A stretch of 64,000 bases of DNA from Micromonospora coriariae (GCF_900091455.1 NZ_LT607412.1:6076001-6140000), one strand, 5' to 3'; shown: positions 1 to 9,826, numbered from the stretch's first letter. A program made the numbers and translations. The notes: generated from the letters alone by a model not told the origin.

Positions 1-2304
1 ATCGCGGTGATCACCAGCCGGGCCGAGCCGCTCGGCATCGACGTGCGGGTCCTCGACGTCGAGCGTGACGAGCTGCCGACGGAGTTCTTCGGCCTGCACC
101 TGCAGTACCCGGGGGCGTCCGGCGCGGTCCGTGATCACGGGGCGCTGGTCGAGGCCGCGCACGCCGTCGGCGCCCTGGTCACCGTCGCGGCCGACCTGCT
201 GGCGTTGACGCTGCTGCGCGCTCCGGGGGAGATCGGCGCGGACATCGCCGCCGGCACCACCCAGCGCTTCGGCGTACCCATGGCCTTCGGTGGGCCGCAC
301 GCCGGTTACCTGGCGGTGCGCTCGGGCCTGGAGCGGATGCTGCCGGGCCGGCTGGTCGGAGTGTCCCGCGACGCGGACGGCAACCCCGCCTACCGGCTGG
401 CGTTGCAGACCCGCGAGCAGCACATCCGGCGGGAGAAGGCGACCAGCAACATCTGCACCGCGCAGGTGCTGCTCGCGGTGATGGCCGGCATGTACGCGGT
501 CTACCACGGCCCGGACGGGCTGCGGAACATCGCGGAGCGTACCCACGCCATGGCGGCGCGGCTCGCGGCCGGGCTGCGCGCCGGTGGCGTGGACGTCGAC
601 GACGTCGCGTTCTTCGACACCGTCACCGCGACAGTGCCCGGGCGGGCCGGCGAGGTGGTGGCGGCCGCCGCCGCCGAGCGGGGCGTGAACCTGCGGCTGG
701 TCGACGCCGACCGGGTGGGTGTGTCCTGCGACGAGACGACCACCGTCGCGCACCTGGCGGCGGTGTGGGCGGCGTTCGGTGTGCCCGCGTTCGACGGCGC
801 CGTGGACGCGGCCCTGCCGGCCGATCTGGCCCGGACGACCGACTTCCTGACCCACCCGGTGTTCCGCAGCCACCACTCGGAGACGGCGATGCTGCGGTAC
901 CTGCGGCGGCTGTCGGACTTCGACTACGCCCTGGACCGGGGCATGATCCCGCTCGGGTCGTGCACGATGAAGCTCAACGCGACCACCGAGATGGAGCCGG
1001 TCAGCTGGGCGGAGTTCGCGCACATCCACCCGTTCGCCCCGGACGCGCAGACCGCCGGGTACCGGGAGATGATCGGTCAGCTGGAGTCGTGGCTGGCCGA
1101 GGTGACCGGCTACGACGCGGTCAGCGTGCAGCCCAACGCCGGCTCCCAGGGTGAGCTGGCCGGGCTGCTGGCCATCCGGGCCTGGCACCGCAGCCGCGGC
1201 GAGGCGCACCGCGACGTGTGCCTGATCCCGTCCTCGGCGCACGGCACCAACGCGGCGTCGGCGGTGATGGCCGGCATGCGGGTGGTCGTGGTGGCCTGCG
1301 ACGACGACGGCAACGTCGACCTGGTCGACCTCGACGCGAAGATCGACAAGCACCGGGACGCGCTCGCCGCGATCATGGTGACGTACCCGTCGACGCACGG
1401 CGTGTACGAGACGGGCATCGCGTCGCTGTGCGCGAAGGTCCACGACGCCGGCGGGCAGGTGTACGTCGACGGGGCGAACCTCAACGCCCTGGTCGGGTTC
1501 GCCAAGCCGGGCAAGTTCGGCGCGGACGTGTCGCACCTGAACCTGCACAAGACGTTCTGCATCCCGCACGGCGGCGGCGGGCCCGGTGTGGGTCCGGTGG
1601 CGGTCCGGGCGCACCTGGCGCCGTTCCTGCCCGGTGACCCGCTGGGCGCGCACGTCGACGCGACGCCGGCGATCTCGGCGGCGAAGTACGGGTCGGCGGG
1701 CATCCTGCCGATCCCGTGGGCGTACCTGCGGATGATGGGCGCCGAGGGGCTGACCCGGGCGACCGGGGTCGCCGTGCTGGCGGCGAACTACGTGGCGGCG
1801 CGGCTGCGCGGGCACTTCCCGGTGCTGTACGCCGGCAACAAGGGCCTGGTGGCGCACGAGTGCATCCTGGACCTGCGGCCGCTGACGAAGGCGACAGGGG
1901 TGAGCGTGGACGACGTGGCGAAGCGGCTGATCGACTACGGGTTCCACGCGCCGACGATGTCGTTCCCGGTGGCCGGGACGCTGATGGTGGAGCCGACCGA
2001 GAGCGAGGACCTGGCCGAGCTGGACCGGTTCTGCGACGCGATGATCGCGATCCGCGCGGAGATCGACCAGGTCGGGTCGGGGCAGTGGCCGGCCGGGGAC
2101 AACCCCCTGGCGAACGCGCCGCACACCGCGGCGATGGTCAGCGGTGACGAGTGGGCGCACCCGTACCCGCGGTCGGTTGGCGCGTACCCGGCCGGGGTGG
2201 ACCGGGCCGGGAAGTACTGGCCGCCGGTGCGGCGCATCGACGGCGCGTACGGCGACCGGAACCTGGTCTGCTCGTGCCCGTCGCCGGAGGCCTTCGAGGA
2301 CTGA
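1..2304 (+). CDS. gcvP: Glycine dehydrogenase (decarboxylating), P-protein, 3' part
   Basis: P-protein of the glycine cleavage system: it decarboxylates glycine on pyridoxal phosphate and passes the aminomethyl group to the lipoyl H-protein in the cytoplasm. The frame is open at the left edge, so about 767 C-terminal residues are visible and roughly 180 are missing. The PLP lysine lies in NLHKTF (about residue 517 of the fragment), followed by the glycine-rich PHGGGGPG. The [11 protein letters not shown] segment that opens the second half of the homodimer-type protein is at about 317-327. The frame is intact to its stop, and a hairpin terminator follows. Other gcv genes and any glycine riboswitch would lie upstream of the window. 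Confidence 0.97.
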   Translation: MAVITSRAEPLGIDVRVLDVERDELPTEFFGLHLQYPGASGAVRDHGALVEAAHAVGALVTVAADLLALTLLRAPGEIGADIAAGTTQRFGVPMAFGGPHAGYLAVRSGLERMLPGRLVGVSRDADGNPAYRLALQTREQHIRREKATSNICTAQVLLAVMAGMYAVYHGPDGLRNIAERTHAMAARLAAGLRAGGVDVDDVAFFDTVTATVPGRAGEVVAAAAAERGVNLRLVDADRVGVSCDETTTVAHLAAVWAAFGVPAFDGAVDAALPADLARTTDFLTHPVFRSHHSETAMLRYLRRLSDFDYALDRGMIPLGSCTMKLNATTEMEPVSWAEFAHIHPFAPDAQTAGYREMIGQLESWLAEVTGYDAVSVQPNAGSQGELAGLLAIRAWHRSRGEAHRDVCLIPSSAHGTNAASAVMAGMRVVVVACDDDGNVDLVDLDAKIDKHRDALAAIMVTYPSTHGVYETGIASLCAKVHDAGGQVYVDGANLNALVGFAKPGKFGADVSHLNLHKTFCIPHGGGGPGVGPVAVRAHLAPFLPGDPLGAHVDATPAISAAKYGSAGILPIPWAYLRMMGAEGLTRATGVAVLAANYVAARLRGHFPVLYAGNKGLVAHECILDLRPLTKATGVSVDDVAKRLIDYGFHAPTMSFPVAGTLMVEPTESEDLAELDRFCDAMIAIRAEIDQVGSGQWPAGDNPLANAPHTAAMVSGDEWAHPYPRSVGAYPAGVDRAGKYWPPVRRIDGAYGDRNLVCSCPSPEAFED

Positions 2305-2313
2305 CGGCGGTAT

Positions 2314-2342
2314 GCCGGGGCGGGCGGTGTGGCCGCCCCGGC
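2314..2342 (+). terminator. Hairpin terminator after gcvP
   Basis: A perfect 10-bp inverted repeat (GCCGGGGCGG with its complement, 9-nt loop) begins 10 nt after the gcvP stop. There is no U-tract, as is usual in high-GC actinobacteria. It also lies downstream of the convergent DUF5999 gene, so it may stop transcription from both sides. Confidence 0.65.
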
Positions 2343-2427
2343 AGCCGCGCCGACCTGGGCGGGGACGTCCCGTACCGGGGGACTAGCCTGGGTCGACGGC
2401 GGCGATTCGGTGACGCTGAGTGGTCGA

Positions 2428-2628
2428 TCAGGCGACGAGGGCGTGTCGGGCGGGGCCGCGGTGCGGGGCGATGCTGCTGCCGTCGGGGAGCAGCTCGCCG
2501 GTGTCCTCGAACACGATGACACCGTTGCAGAGCAGGCTCCAGCCCTGCTCAGGGAAGCAGGCGAGGACGCGGGCGGCTTCCCGGTCGATGGCTTCGGCAG
2601 AGGGGCAGGTCGGTTGGTGCTGGCACAT
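2428..2628 (-). CDS. DUF5999 family small protein
   Basis: A 66-residue protein starting MCQHQPTCPSAEAIDREAA, with the core EQGWSLLCNGVIVFEDTGEL. This matches the short DUF5999 proteins common in Streptomyces and Micromonospora, whose function is unknown. The N-terminal Cys/His-rich CQHQPxC could bind a metal; that is inference. The ATG at 2628 was chosen over the one 33 nt upstream because GGAGAA sits about 7 nt before it and the family begins MCQH. It is transcribed towards gcvP and away from pabB. Confidence 0.8.
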   Translation of the reverse strand: MCQHQPTCPSAEAIDREAARVLACFPEQGWSLLCNGVIVFEDTGELLPDGSSIAPHRGPARHALVA

Positions 2629-2751
2629 CGGGTTCTCCGGACTGTGGGGGCACTGTGTCATGGTTCACATGACCAGTGACGCACAGTACCAAGCGAAAGT
2701 GTCCAGCATCGAGCAGGTGCCGGTCTGGTTCGCGGGAAATCCACTGAACGG

Positions 2752-3972
2752 ATGAGGAAGGTTGGGCCGTACGGCGTGGAAACGCTCCCACACGTGTACG
2801 CCGCAGACCGCGCCCCGGCTGCATCGGTCGATGCACCCGCGACGCCCCCCGGTTGCCGGGGCGCGCTCGTCGAGCGGGCCCGCCTGCAGTGGCGCCGCGC
2901 CGACGGCGGCGATCCCGCCGCGCTCGCCGAGGAGTTCCTCGCCGCGCACGGCCTGCCGCTGCACGACCTGACCCGGCCCGCCCCCGCGCACCCCGCCACC
3001 GGCGCCTGCGGCGCCGCGCTCTACCTGTCCGCCGCCGCCGGGGCCCAGCTGGCCGGCGCCCCCACCGGAGCGCCCGACCCCGCACCCGCCCTGCCCGACC
3101 TCGCCGTGGTCGTCTACGACCACGGCGCCGCCCGGGTCACGCCGCCCGGCCCGCCGGCGCCCTGGTGGCTCGGTGAGTGGACCGAGAGCTGGACCCCACG
3201 CCAGCACGCCGACGCCGTCGACGCGGTCCGCGCCGCCATCGGCCGCGGCGACGTCTACCAGACCAACCTCGTCGGCCACGCCGCCGCCCGCTACACCGGC
3301 GACCCGCTGCCCGCCCTGAGCCGCCTCGGCGCACTGCCCGGCGCCCGCTACGGCGGCGTGCTCACCGGCGACGGCTGGGCCATCGGCTGCGCCTCACCGG
3401 AGACCCTCGTCGAGGTCACCGCCGGGCAGCTGACCACCAGACCCATCAAAGGCACCCGCCCGGCCACCCCCGCCGGCCGCGGCGAACTGCTCGCCAGCGC
3501 CAAGGAACGCGCCGAACACATCATGATCGTCGACCTGGAACGCAACGACCTGGCCCGCATCGCCCGCACCGGCAGCGTCCGCGTCGACGACCTGTTCGCC
3601 GTACGCCGCTGGTGCGACCTGTGGCAGGCCGAGTCCACCGTCAGCGCCACCGTCGCCGACGGCCTCGGCCTGGCCGACCTGCTGCGCGCCACCTGCCCCG
3701 GCGGCTCGGTCACCGGCGCGCCGAAACTCGCCGCCCTGACCCGGATCGACGCCCTCGAACCCGTCGGCCGGGGCGCCAGCATGGGCGCGTTGGGCTGGGT
3801 CGCCCCCGGCCGGATCGACCTCGGCCTGACCATCCGCACCGCCGCCGCCGACGGCGAGCGGCTGCACACCTGGGCCGGCGGCGGCATCACCTGGGACAGC
3901 GACCCCGGCGCCGAGGTCGCCGAGGCCGCCGCGAAGACCGCCCCGATCCGCGCCACCCTGGCCGGACGCTGA
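2752..3972 (+). CDS. pabB: Aminodeoxychorismate synthase component I (chorismate-binding)
   Basis: A 406-residue chorismate-utilising enzyme. It probably makes 4-amino-4-deoxychorismate from chorismate with ammonia supplied by a PabA glutaminase, in folate synthesis. The chorismate_bind domain fills the C-terminal two thirds: PIKGTRP at about 232-238, ERAEHIMIVDLERNDL at about 252-267 and PGGSVTGAPK at about 316-325. The PIKGTRP lysine signature favours PabB over TrpE. The first 80 residues are alanine/proline-rich and weakly conserved. No pabA or pabC is adjacent. Peptide deformylase follows 31 nt downstream on the same strand, so the two may be co-transcribed. A salicylate- or isochorismate-type relative is less likely. 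Confidence 0.85.
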   Translation: MRKVGPYGVETLPHVYAADRAPAASVDAPATPPGCRGALVERARLQWRRADGGDPAALAEEFLAAHGLPLHDLTRPAPAHPATGACGAALYLSAAAGAQLAGAPTGAPDPAPALPDLAVVVYDHGAARVTPPGPPAPWWLGEWTESWTPRQHADAVDAVRAAIGRGDVYQTNLVGHAAARYTGDPLPALSRLGALPGARYGGVLTGDGWAIGCASPETLVEVTAGQLTTRPIKGTRPATPAGRGELLASAKERAEHIMIVDLERNDLARIARTGSVRVDDLFAVRRWCDLWQAESTVSATVADGLGLADLLRATCPGGSVTGAPKLAALTRIDALEPVGRGASMGALGWVAPGRIDLGLTIRTAAADGERLHTWAGGGITWDSDPGAEVAEAAAKTAPIRATLAGR

Positions 3973-4003
3973 ACCCGCCGCGACCGGCGATACGCTGACC
4001 GGC

Positions 4004-4513
4004 ATGACCATGCGGCCCATCCGGATCATCGGCGACCCCGTCCTGCGCACCCCGTGCGAACCGGTCACCACCTTCGACGCCGAACTACGCGCCCTGGTCA
4101 CCGACCTGATGGACACCCTGCTCGGCGCGCCCGGCCGGGCCGGCGTCGCCGCCCCGCAGATCGGGGTCAGCGCCCAGGTGTTCGTCTACGACGCCGACGG
4201 GCACCGCGGCCACCTGATCAACCCCACCCTCGAGCTGTCCGAGGAACGCCAGGACGACGAGGAGGGCTGCCTGTCCATCCCCGGCCTGTACTTCCCGACC
4301 CAGCGGGCCATGCACGCCACCGCCCACGGCGTCGACCAGCACGGCGAACCGCTGACCATCGCCGGCAGCGGCTTCCTCGCCCGCGCCCTGCAACACGAGG
4401 CCGACCACCTGCGCGGCACGCTCTACGTCGACACCCTGCGCGGAGACATCCGCCGCCGCGCCCTGCGCGAGATCCGCGCCGGCCGGTTCGACTCACCGAG
4501 TCGCCGCCGCTAA
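4004..4513 (+). CDS. def: Peptide deformylase
   Basis: A 169-residue metalloenzyme that removes the formyl group from the N-terminal methionine of nascent proteins. All three family motifs are present: GVAAPQIG (about 47-54), EGCLS (about 87-91, metal-binding Cys) and QHEADH (about 129-134, HExxH metal ligands and catalytic Glu). Length is normal for the actinobacterial type. Two in-frame ATGs (4004 and 4010) could start it; the first is used. Its stop overlaps the stop of the convergent acetyltransferase gene by 4 bp. Actinobacteria usually carry several def paralogues, so this may not be the main one. Confidence 0.95.
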   Translation: MTMRPIRIIGDPVLRTPCEPVTTFDAELRALVTDLMDTLLGAPGRAGVAAPQIGVSAQVFVYDADGHRGHLINPTLELSEERQDDEEGCLSIPGLYFPTQRAMHATAHGVDQHGEPLTIAGSGFLARALQHEADHLRGTLYVDTLRGDIRRRALREIRAGRFDSPSRRR

Positions 4514-5280
4514 CGGGCGGTCAACGTCCACTCGTCGTAGTCGGCGACCCGGCTGAAACCCACCCGCTCGTACAGCCGCACCGCGGCCGCGTTGTCCGCC
4601 TTCACGTTCAGCGTCACGTGCGCGACGCTCTCGCGCAGCCGGGCACACAGCGCCGCCACCACCGCCGCACCCAGACCCCGCCCCCGCCACCGCGGATCGG
4701 TCGTCACGTTGCCCAACGCCGCCACCCGGTAGGCCGGCGACCACACGTGCACCCCCGCCACCGCCCGCAGCTCACCGCCGTCGCGCACCCCCACGTACTG
4801 CCCGGTGTCCAGCATCCGCGGATCGAACCAGTTCTCCGGGTACGCCCGCGCGTACAGCCGGCGCAGCGGCGGCAGGTCCGCCGCGCCGAGCACCACGCCC
4901 GCCGGGCGCACCTGCGCGAGACGGGCCGGGTCGGTCAACGCCATCCGGTGGTGCCGGCCACCGGAATCCAGCCGGAACGACCCGGCCAGGGCGTCGGCCA
5001 GCCCGGGGGACAGGTGCGCGTACAACCGGGCCGGCAGCACCGGCGCCACCTCGGCCAGCAACGCCGCCAGCGCCGCGGTGTCCGCCGGCGTCGCGAACGC
5101 CAGCAGCGTCGGCGGATCCACCCCGTGATACAGCAACACGACCCGCTCACCCCGGCGGAACCACGAGGTGTACGGCCAGAAGAAGTCGTCCAGGTCGCCC
5201 AACTGGTAGGCGTGCAGCACCGGATCACGCCCCAGCAGCTCCGCCAGGACGGCCCGGTCGTGCTCCGCGCGTACCGGCAT
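4510..5280 (-). CDS. GNAT family N-acetyltransferase (two-domain)
   Basis: A 256-residue protein with a C-terminal GNAT fold. The acetyl-CoA loop WRGRGLGAAVVAAL lies near residue 190, followed by LNVKADNAAAVRLYERVGF. The N-terminal half (LGRDPVLHAYQLGDLDDFFW) resembles the degenerate GNAT-like domain of the DUF4081/FR47 group. The substrate cannot be told from sequence. The gene begins 10 nt after the stop of the TSUP permease gene, so the two probably form an operon. Confidence 0.85.
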   Translation of the reverse strand: MPVRAEHDRAVLAELLGRDPVLHAYQLGDLDDFFWPYTSWFRRGERVVLLYHGVDPPTLLAFATPADTAALAALLAEVAPVLPARLYAHLSPGLADALAGSFRLDSGGRHHRMALTDPARLAQVRPAGVVLGAADLPPLRRLYARAYPENWFDPRMLDTGQYVGVRDGGELRAVAGVHVWSPAYRVAALGNVTTDPRWRGRGLGAAVVAALCARLRESVAHVTLNVKADNAAAVRLYERVGFSRVADYDEWTLTAR

Positions 5281-5290
5281 CAGCGCCGGC

Positions 5291-6073
5291 TCACCGGGCC
5301 AGCCACTGGTCGTAGCCGAGCTTGGCGACCAACGCCACGACCACCACCAGCAGCACCACCCGCACGAACCCCGACCCGCGGCGCAACGCCATCCGCGCCC
5401 CCAGCACGGCGCCGGCGATGTTGCACACCGCCATCCCCGCGCCCAGCAGCCACCACACGTGCCCGGTCACCCCGAACACCACAAGCGCACCCAGGTTCGT
5501 GCCCGCGTTGACGACCTTCGCCATCGCCGAGCCGTGCACGAAATCCGCACCCACCAGCGCGGTGAACGCCAGCACCAGGAACGTGCCGGTGCCCGGACCG
5601 ATCAACCCGTCGTACAGCGCGATGCCCACCCCGGCCACCGCGATCACCGCCGCCACCCGCACCGGCGTCCGCCGCCGCGGCACCGCCACCACCCCCAGCC
5701 GGGGCCGCAGCAGCACGAACACCGCCACCGCCACCAGCACCACCAGCACCACCGGCCGGTACGCCGACGCCGGCACCGCGCCGGCCAGCGCGGCACCCAC
5801 CCCGGCGCTGAGCACCGCCACGCCCGCCGCCGGCCCCGCCACCCGCCAGTCGACCTTCGTGCGCCGGGCGTACGTCGCCGCCGCCGTGGCCGTGCCGAAG
5901 ATCGCGGCCAGCTTGTTGGTGCCCAGCGCGGTGGCCACCGGCAGCCCGGGCGCGGCCACCAGCAACGCCGGCAACAGCAGCAGACCACCACCGCCGACCA
6001 CGGCGTCGACCCAGCCCGCCAGGGCCGCGGCGGCCAGAAGGGTGCTCAGCGATACGGCGTCCACGGGCGGCAA
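5291..6073 (-). CDS. TSUP (TauE/SafE) family membrane permease
   Basis: A 260-residue integral membrane protein of the sulfite exporter TauE/SafE family, whose members move sulfite, sulfonates or other small organic anions. The family start is clear: AGWVDAVVGGGGLLLLPALL, followed by ATALGTNKLAAIFGT with the conserved G-TNK. About eight hydrophobic segments are visible. The second half contains GLIGPGTGTFL, the repeat of the first-half motif. The GNAT gene follows closely on the same strand. The transported substrate is unknown. Confidence 0.9.
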   Translation of the reverse strand: MPPVDAVSLSTLLAAAALAGWVDAVVGGGGLLLLPALLVAAPGLPVATALGTNKLAAIFGTATAAATYARRTKVDWRVAGPAAGVAVLSAGVGAALAGAVPASAYRPVVLVVLVAVAVFVLLRPRLGVVAVPRRRTPVRVAAVIAVAGVGIALYDGLIGPGTGTFLVLAFTALVGADFVHGSAMAKVVNAGTNLGALVVFGVTGHVWWLLGAGMAVCNIAGAVLGARMALRRGSGFVRVVLLVVVVALVAKLGYDQWLAR

Positions 6074-6137
6074 TTCTGCCCACCCCGCCCCGCCCCGCCC
6101 GTACCGAAGTGGCCAGCCTCACTCGCGCCCCCGCACG

Positions 6138-6221
6138 TCACCGACCCCGCGCCCGCCGCAACCACACCCCCAACGCGCCCACCGCGACGAACACCAGCAC
6201 CGAACACAGCAGCAGTTTCAC
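6138..6221 (-). CDS. Possible 27-residue membrane peptide
   Basis: A GTG-initiated frame encodes one hydrophobic helix (KLLLCSVLVFVAVGALGVWL) followed by a basic tail RRARGR and a stop. The pattern of a single transmembrane helix with positive residues inside is plausible for a small membrane protein. It sits in the otherwise empty gap upstream of the TSUP gene and opposite the nuclease gene. There is no strong ribosome binding site, so this is only a candidate. Confidence 0.3.
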   Translation of the reverse strand: MKLLLCSVLVFVAVGALGVWLRRARGR

Positions 6222-6259
6222 CACCCGGCAACCCTGCCACGGGGACGTAGGGTGCAGGG

Positions 6260-7039
6260 GTGCGCCTGGCCACCTTCAACGTGCTGCACGGACGATCCCT
6301 GACCGACGGGCTCGTCGACCCGGACCGACTCACCGCCGCCGTGCGCGCCCTCGACGCCGACGTGCTGGCCCTGCAGGAGGTCGACCGCGACCAGAGCCGC
6401 AGCGGCAACCTCGACCTCACCGCCATCGCCGCCCGCGCCCTGGACGCACCCCACCACCGCTTCGCCGCCGCCGTCGTCGGCACCCCCGGCGAACAGTTCC
6501 GCCCCCTGCGCCACGACGACGACGGCCACGGCGAACCCTGCTACGGCATCGGCCTGATCAGCCGCCACCCCGTACGCAGCTGGCAGGTCACCCGACTCAA
6601 GCCCGCACCCGTACGCTCCCCGGTGTACGTGCCCGGCCCCGGCGGCGGCCTCGTCCTGCTGCACGACGAACCCCGCGTCGTGCTCGCCGCCGTCCTGGAC
6701 ACCCCGCACGGGCCGCTCACCGTCGCCGCGACCCACCTGTCGTTCGTCCCCGGCTGGAACGCCCGCCAACTCCGCCAGACCATCCGCGCCCTGCGCGCGC
6801 TGCCCTCTCCCCGTGTCCTGCTCGGCGATCTCAACCTGCCCGCCGGCGCGGCCCGCCTCATCTCCGGCTGGCGCCCCCTGGGCCGCCGCCCCACCTACCC
6901 CGCCGGGCAGCCCCGCGTCCAACTCGACCACATCCTCGCCGACCGGCACGCCCTGGAGCAGCTCCCACCGGTACGCGCGGTCACCACCCCGCTGTCCGCC
7001 ATCTCCGACCACCGGCCCCTGCTGGTCGACCTCGGCTGA
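6260..7039 (+). CDS. Endonuclease/exonuclease/phosphatase (EEP) family hydrolase
   Basis: A 259-residue protein of the EEP superfamily (DNase I, exonuclease III and sphingomyelinase fold). It starts MRLATFNVLHG, with the metal-binding Glu in LQEVDRD (about 38-44), the catalytic segment GDLNLP (about 191-196) and the closing SDHRPLLVDL. There is no signal peptide, so it is probably cytoplasmic. The GTG start lies at the beginning of the conserved first strand. Whether the substrate is DNA, a phospholipid or an inositol phosphate cannot be decided. Confidence 0.85.
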   Translation: MRLATFNVLHGRSLTDGLVDPDRLTAAVRALDADVLALQEVDRDQSRSGNLDLTAIAARALDAPHHRFAAAVVGTPGEQFRPLRHDDDGHGEPCYGIGLISRHPVRSWQVTRLKPAPVRSPVYVPGPGGGLVLLHDEPRVVLAAVLDTPHGPLTVAATHLSFVPGWNARQLRQTIRALRALPSPRVLLGDLNLPAGAARLISGWRPLGRRPTYPAGQPRVQLDHILADRHALEQLPPVRAVTTPLSAISDHRPLLVDLG

Positions 7040-7079
7040 GAGTCGACGCCACCGCCGCGAACGGGACGGCCGGCACCGC

Positions 7080-7305
7080 TCACGCCTTTCGTGTCGTCGC
7101 CCCGCCGCCGGTGACGTAACCGGCGATGACGCGCCCGAGGTGGTCGATCGCGGTGCGGGTGCCGACGGTGACCAGGGTGTCGCCGTACCGCAGGGTCCGC
7201 CGCATGTCGGGGTTGAGGATCCGGTGGCCGTCGCGCAGGATCGCGACGACGGCGGCGTCGGTGCCGAGGCTGTCCAGGGGCCGGCCGTCGTAGTCGCTGC
7301 CAGCG
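7080..7305 (-). pseudogene. TrkA_C (RCK_C) domain fragment, 5' part missing
   Basis: The minus strand encodes an intact C-terminal RCK_C domain ending in a normal stop: DYDGRPLDSLGTDAAVVAIL, then LRYGDTLVTVGT and DHLGRVIAGYVTGG. Such domains end CPA2 antiporters and Trk/Ktr potassium regulators. Everything upstream of the domain is gone. In the same frame the sequence turns into the antisense of a LuxR fragment near 7305, so this is the tail of a deleted gene. Confidence 0.7.
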
Positions 7306-7317
7306 GGAATCGGCGAA

Positions 7318-7527
7318 CCGGTACCCGAACGAGCCATCACCGGACGCGAGGAGGAGATCCTCAAACTCGTCGCCGAAGGACACTCCTCGAAGGAGATCGC
7401 CGAACTGCTGTTCATCAGCGTCAAGACCGTCGAGCGACACCGAAGCAACCTGCTGCAGAAACTGGGCCTACGAGACCGGCTCGACCTCACCCGATACGCC
7501 ATCCGCGCAGGCCTCATCGAACCCTGA
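7318..7527 (+). pseudogene. LuxR-type (NarL/FixJ) HTH fragment, 5' part missing
   Basis: The plus strand reads a complete C-terminal LuxR HTH: ITGREEEILKLVAEGHSSKE, IAELLFISVKTVERHRSNLL and QKLGLRDRLDLTRYAIRAGL, then a stop at 7525-7527. No start codon or receiver domain precedes it. Its left side abuts the TrkA_C fragment, which reads in the opposite direction. The two truncated ends meeting suggest one deletion removed the 5' parts of two divergent genes. Confidence 0.75.
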
Positions 7528-7717
7528 CCAGGCCTCCACCACCGAAGCCACGCCCGGCACACACCGCTGTCCCAGCCGGTGAGCGCGGAGCTGGGCTGGC
7601 CGAACGGCCAGGGGAGAGGCGACGCCCAGCCGCAAGATTCCCTCAAGATCATTGCATCGACGAACTCCGACAATCATGCTGGTCGAGTCGCGCCACGATC
7701 AACTAGTCGGAGGCCAC

Positions 7718-9826
7718 ATGAGACGCCAGCGACCCACCGTCATCGCCATATCCACACTCCTCGCCATCACCCTCACCGTCGCACCCACCCCCGCCAACGC
7801 CCAGAGCGCGGCAGAACCCAACCAGGTCGCCAACCTCACCATCCGCCAGGCCGACGGGTACGCCACCCTCGCCTGGCAACCCGTCGACGGCGCCACCGAC
7901 TACCAGATCGAACGCACCGCCGTCGACGCCAACGGCACCCCCACCGGCGCACCCACCATCGTCGGCATCTGGCGCCCCAACCGCCAGATCAACCAACAGG
8001 CACCCACCTTCGCCGACGCCGGGTTCAACCCCGGCGACACGTTCCAATGGCGGGTACGCGCCCGCGCCGGCACCACCGAACAGCCCTACTCGGACCCGAT
8101 CGTCGCCACCACCACCGCACCATGGGGCAACCCCGGCACCCCCGGCGAGCAACTGCGGACCCAGTGGGAAACCGCCCACGCCGCGCAGTACACCAGCGAC
8201 ACCGACGAGTACGCCTACACCGCCGCCATCGACGCCCTCAGCGACCGCGTCCGCGTCGTCGAACTCGGCCGCACCGTCCAGAACCGACCGATCAACATGA
8301 TGGTCATCGGTTACCCCACCCCGGCGGCCACCCCGGAGACCGTCGCCGCCACCGCACCCGTGGCCATCAACTGCAACGTGCACGGCAACGAACCGGGCGA
8401 CCGCGAAGCCTGCCTCATCATGGCCCGGCAACTCGCCTTCAGCACCGACCCCCGGATCACGGACCTGCTCAGCCACACCACCGTCCTGATCGTCCCCACC
8501 ATCAACGGCGACGGCCGGGCCGCCAACACCCGCGGCAACTCCACCGGCCAGGACCTCAACCGTGACTACTCGCTGATCCGCCAGCCGGAGACCGCCGCGT
8601 ACATCAAGATGGTCCGCGACTACCGACCCGTCGCCGGCTACGACGGCCACGAGTACGGCAACTCCCGCGCCGGCGACCTGCCGATGCTGCCGCCTCGACA
8701 CCAGAACGTCGCCCAACCCATCTTCGACCAGTCCCAGGACATGATCGAAGGACACATGTACGCCAAGGGCGCCGAAGCCGGCTGGTGGGCCTGCCCCTAC
8801 GGCTGCGAAGGCGGCGGCAACGTCGGCCTCAGCGAGGAAACCATCCTGCGCAACACCCTCGGCCTCAAGAACGTCGCCAACTCCCTGCTGGAACTGCGCA
8901 GCTCCGGCGGGCAGACCCGACCCGACGAGGGCAACACCGCCAACAACCGGCGCCGCAAGACCTACTCGGCCCTGTGGACCTTCCACCAGTTCCTGGACTA
9001 CCACCGCGCCGACCGCGGCGACATCCTCACCTCCCGCGCCGAGTCCATCGAAATCCAGGCCGCCAACACCGGCCGCCTGGTCTTCCGCGGCTCCCGACCG
9101 ATCCCCGCCCACCCCGCCCCGCACCCCGGCGACAGCCCGCCGTCGCTGGACGCACCCCGCGCCGACCTCATCCTCGACAACGCACCCTGCGCCTACAAGC
9201 TCACCGACGAGCAGTACAACGGCGCACGCACCGACGGACCGGGCGGCGTGGGCACCACCGTGGCGCAGCGCATCGCCGCACACGGCTGGAAGGTCATCAA
9301 GACCGACGACGGCTGGTACGTCCCGCTCAACCAGCCCGAACGCGGCCTGATCCCGCTGCTCCTCGACACGAAGGGCGTCGAGAAGCTGACCGACGGCGAA
9401 CGCGTCTACCCGACCCTCACCGGCCGACGCAACGGACCACTGGTCGTCTCCGGCTTCACCTGCGCCGCCGACGCCACCATCAACGGCCCGATCACCGTCC
9501 GGGCCGGCGCGGCACTCGTCGCGACCGGAACCACCATCAGCGGACCGGTCAGCGCCACCCGCGCCGCCGGCGTCCTCCTCGCCGACAGCACGGTCAACGG
9601 CCCGCTCCAGATCACCAACACCACCGACGCGATCTCCATCATCGACGTCACGGTCGCCGGCCCGGTCAGCCTGACCGGCAACACCACCGGCACCGACGCA
9701 CCCCTGCTGGCCGGCAACACCATCCGCGGCCCGCTCAGCTGCACCGCGAACAGCCCCACCCCGATCAACCTCGGCGTCGCCAACACCGTGCACGGTCCGC
9801 GCACCACCCAGTGCGCGGCACTGTGA
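7718..9826 (+). CDS. Secreted M14 zinc carboxypeptidase with FN3 and C-terminal repeat domain
   Basis: A 702-residue exported protein. The signal peptide ends near TPANAQS (about residue 29). A fibronectin type III-like domain follows (about 35-135: ANLTIRQADGYATLAWQPVD). The M14 peptidase domain has zinc ligands in VHGNEPGDRE and DGHEYGN, the substrate region LNRDYS, and the candidate catalytic Glu in GLSEETILRN. The last 120 residues contain about five units of roughly 20 residues opening T-I/V-x-GP (TINGPI, TISGPV, TVNGPL, TVAGPV, TIRGPL), probably a beta-solenoid. The ATG at 7718 is preceded by CGGAGG; an upstream in-frame start lacks this. It likely trims peptides outside the cell. Confidence 0.88.
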   Translation: MRRQRPTVIAISTLLAITLTVAPTPANAQSAAEPNQVANLTIRQADGYATLAWQPVDGATDYQIERTAVDANGTPTGAPTIVGIWRPNRQINQQAPTFADAGFNPGDTFQWRVRARAGTTEQPYSDPIVATTTAPWGNPGTPGEQLRTQWETAHAAQYTSDTDEYAYTAAIDALSDRVRVVELGRTVQNRPINMMVIGYPTPAATPETVAATAPVAINCNVHGNEPGDREACLIMARQLAFSTDPRITDLLSHTTVLIVPTINGDGRAANTRGNSTGQDLNRDYSLIRQPETAAYIKMVRDYRPVAGYDGHEYGNSRAGDLPMLPPRHQNVAQPIFDQSQDMIEGHMYAKGAEAGWWACPYGCEGGGNVGLSEETILRNTLGLKNVANSLLELRSSGGQTRPDEGNTANNRRRKTYSALWTFHQFLDYHRADRGDILTSRAESIEIQAANTGRLVFRGSRPIPAHPAPHPGDSPPSLDAPRADLILDNAPCAYKLTDEQYNGARTDGPGGVGTTVAQRIAAHGWKVIKTDDGWYVPLNQPERGLIPLLLDTKGVEKLTDGERVYPTLTGRRNGPLVVSGFTCAADATINGPITVRAGAALVATGTTISGPVSATRAAGVLLADSTVNGPLQITNTTDAISIIDVTVAGPVSLTGNTTGTDAPLLAGNTIRGPLSCTANSPTPINLGVANTVHGPRTTQCAAL

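Noticed and set aside
7703..9793. 696-codon minus-strand frame opposite the M14 peptidase
   Set aside because: Gly/Val/Asp-rich shadow without start signals or motifs; the plus strand has a signal peptide and catalytic motifs.
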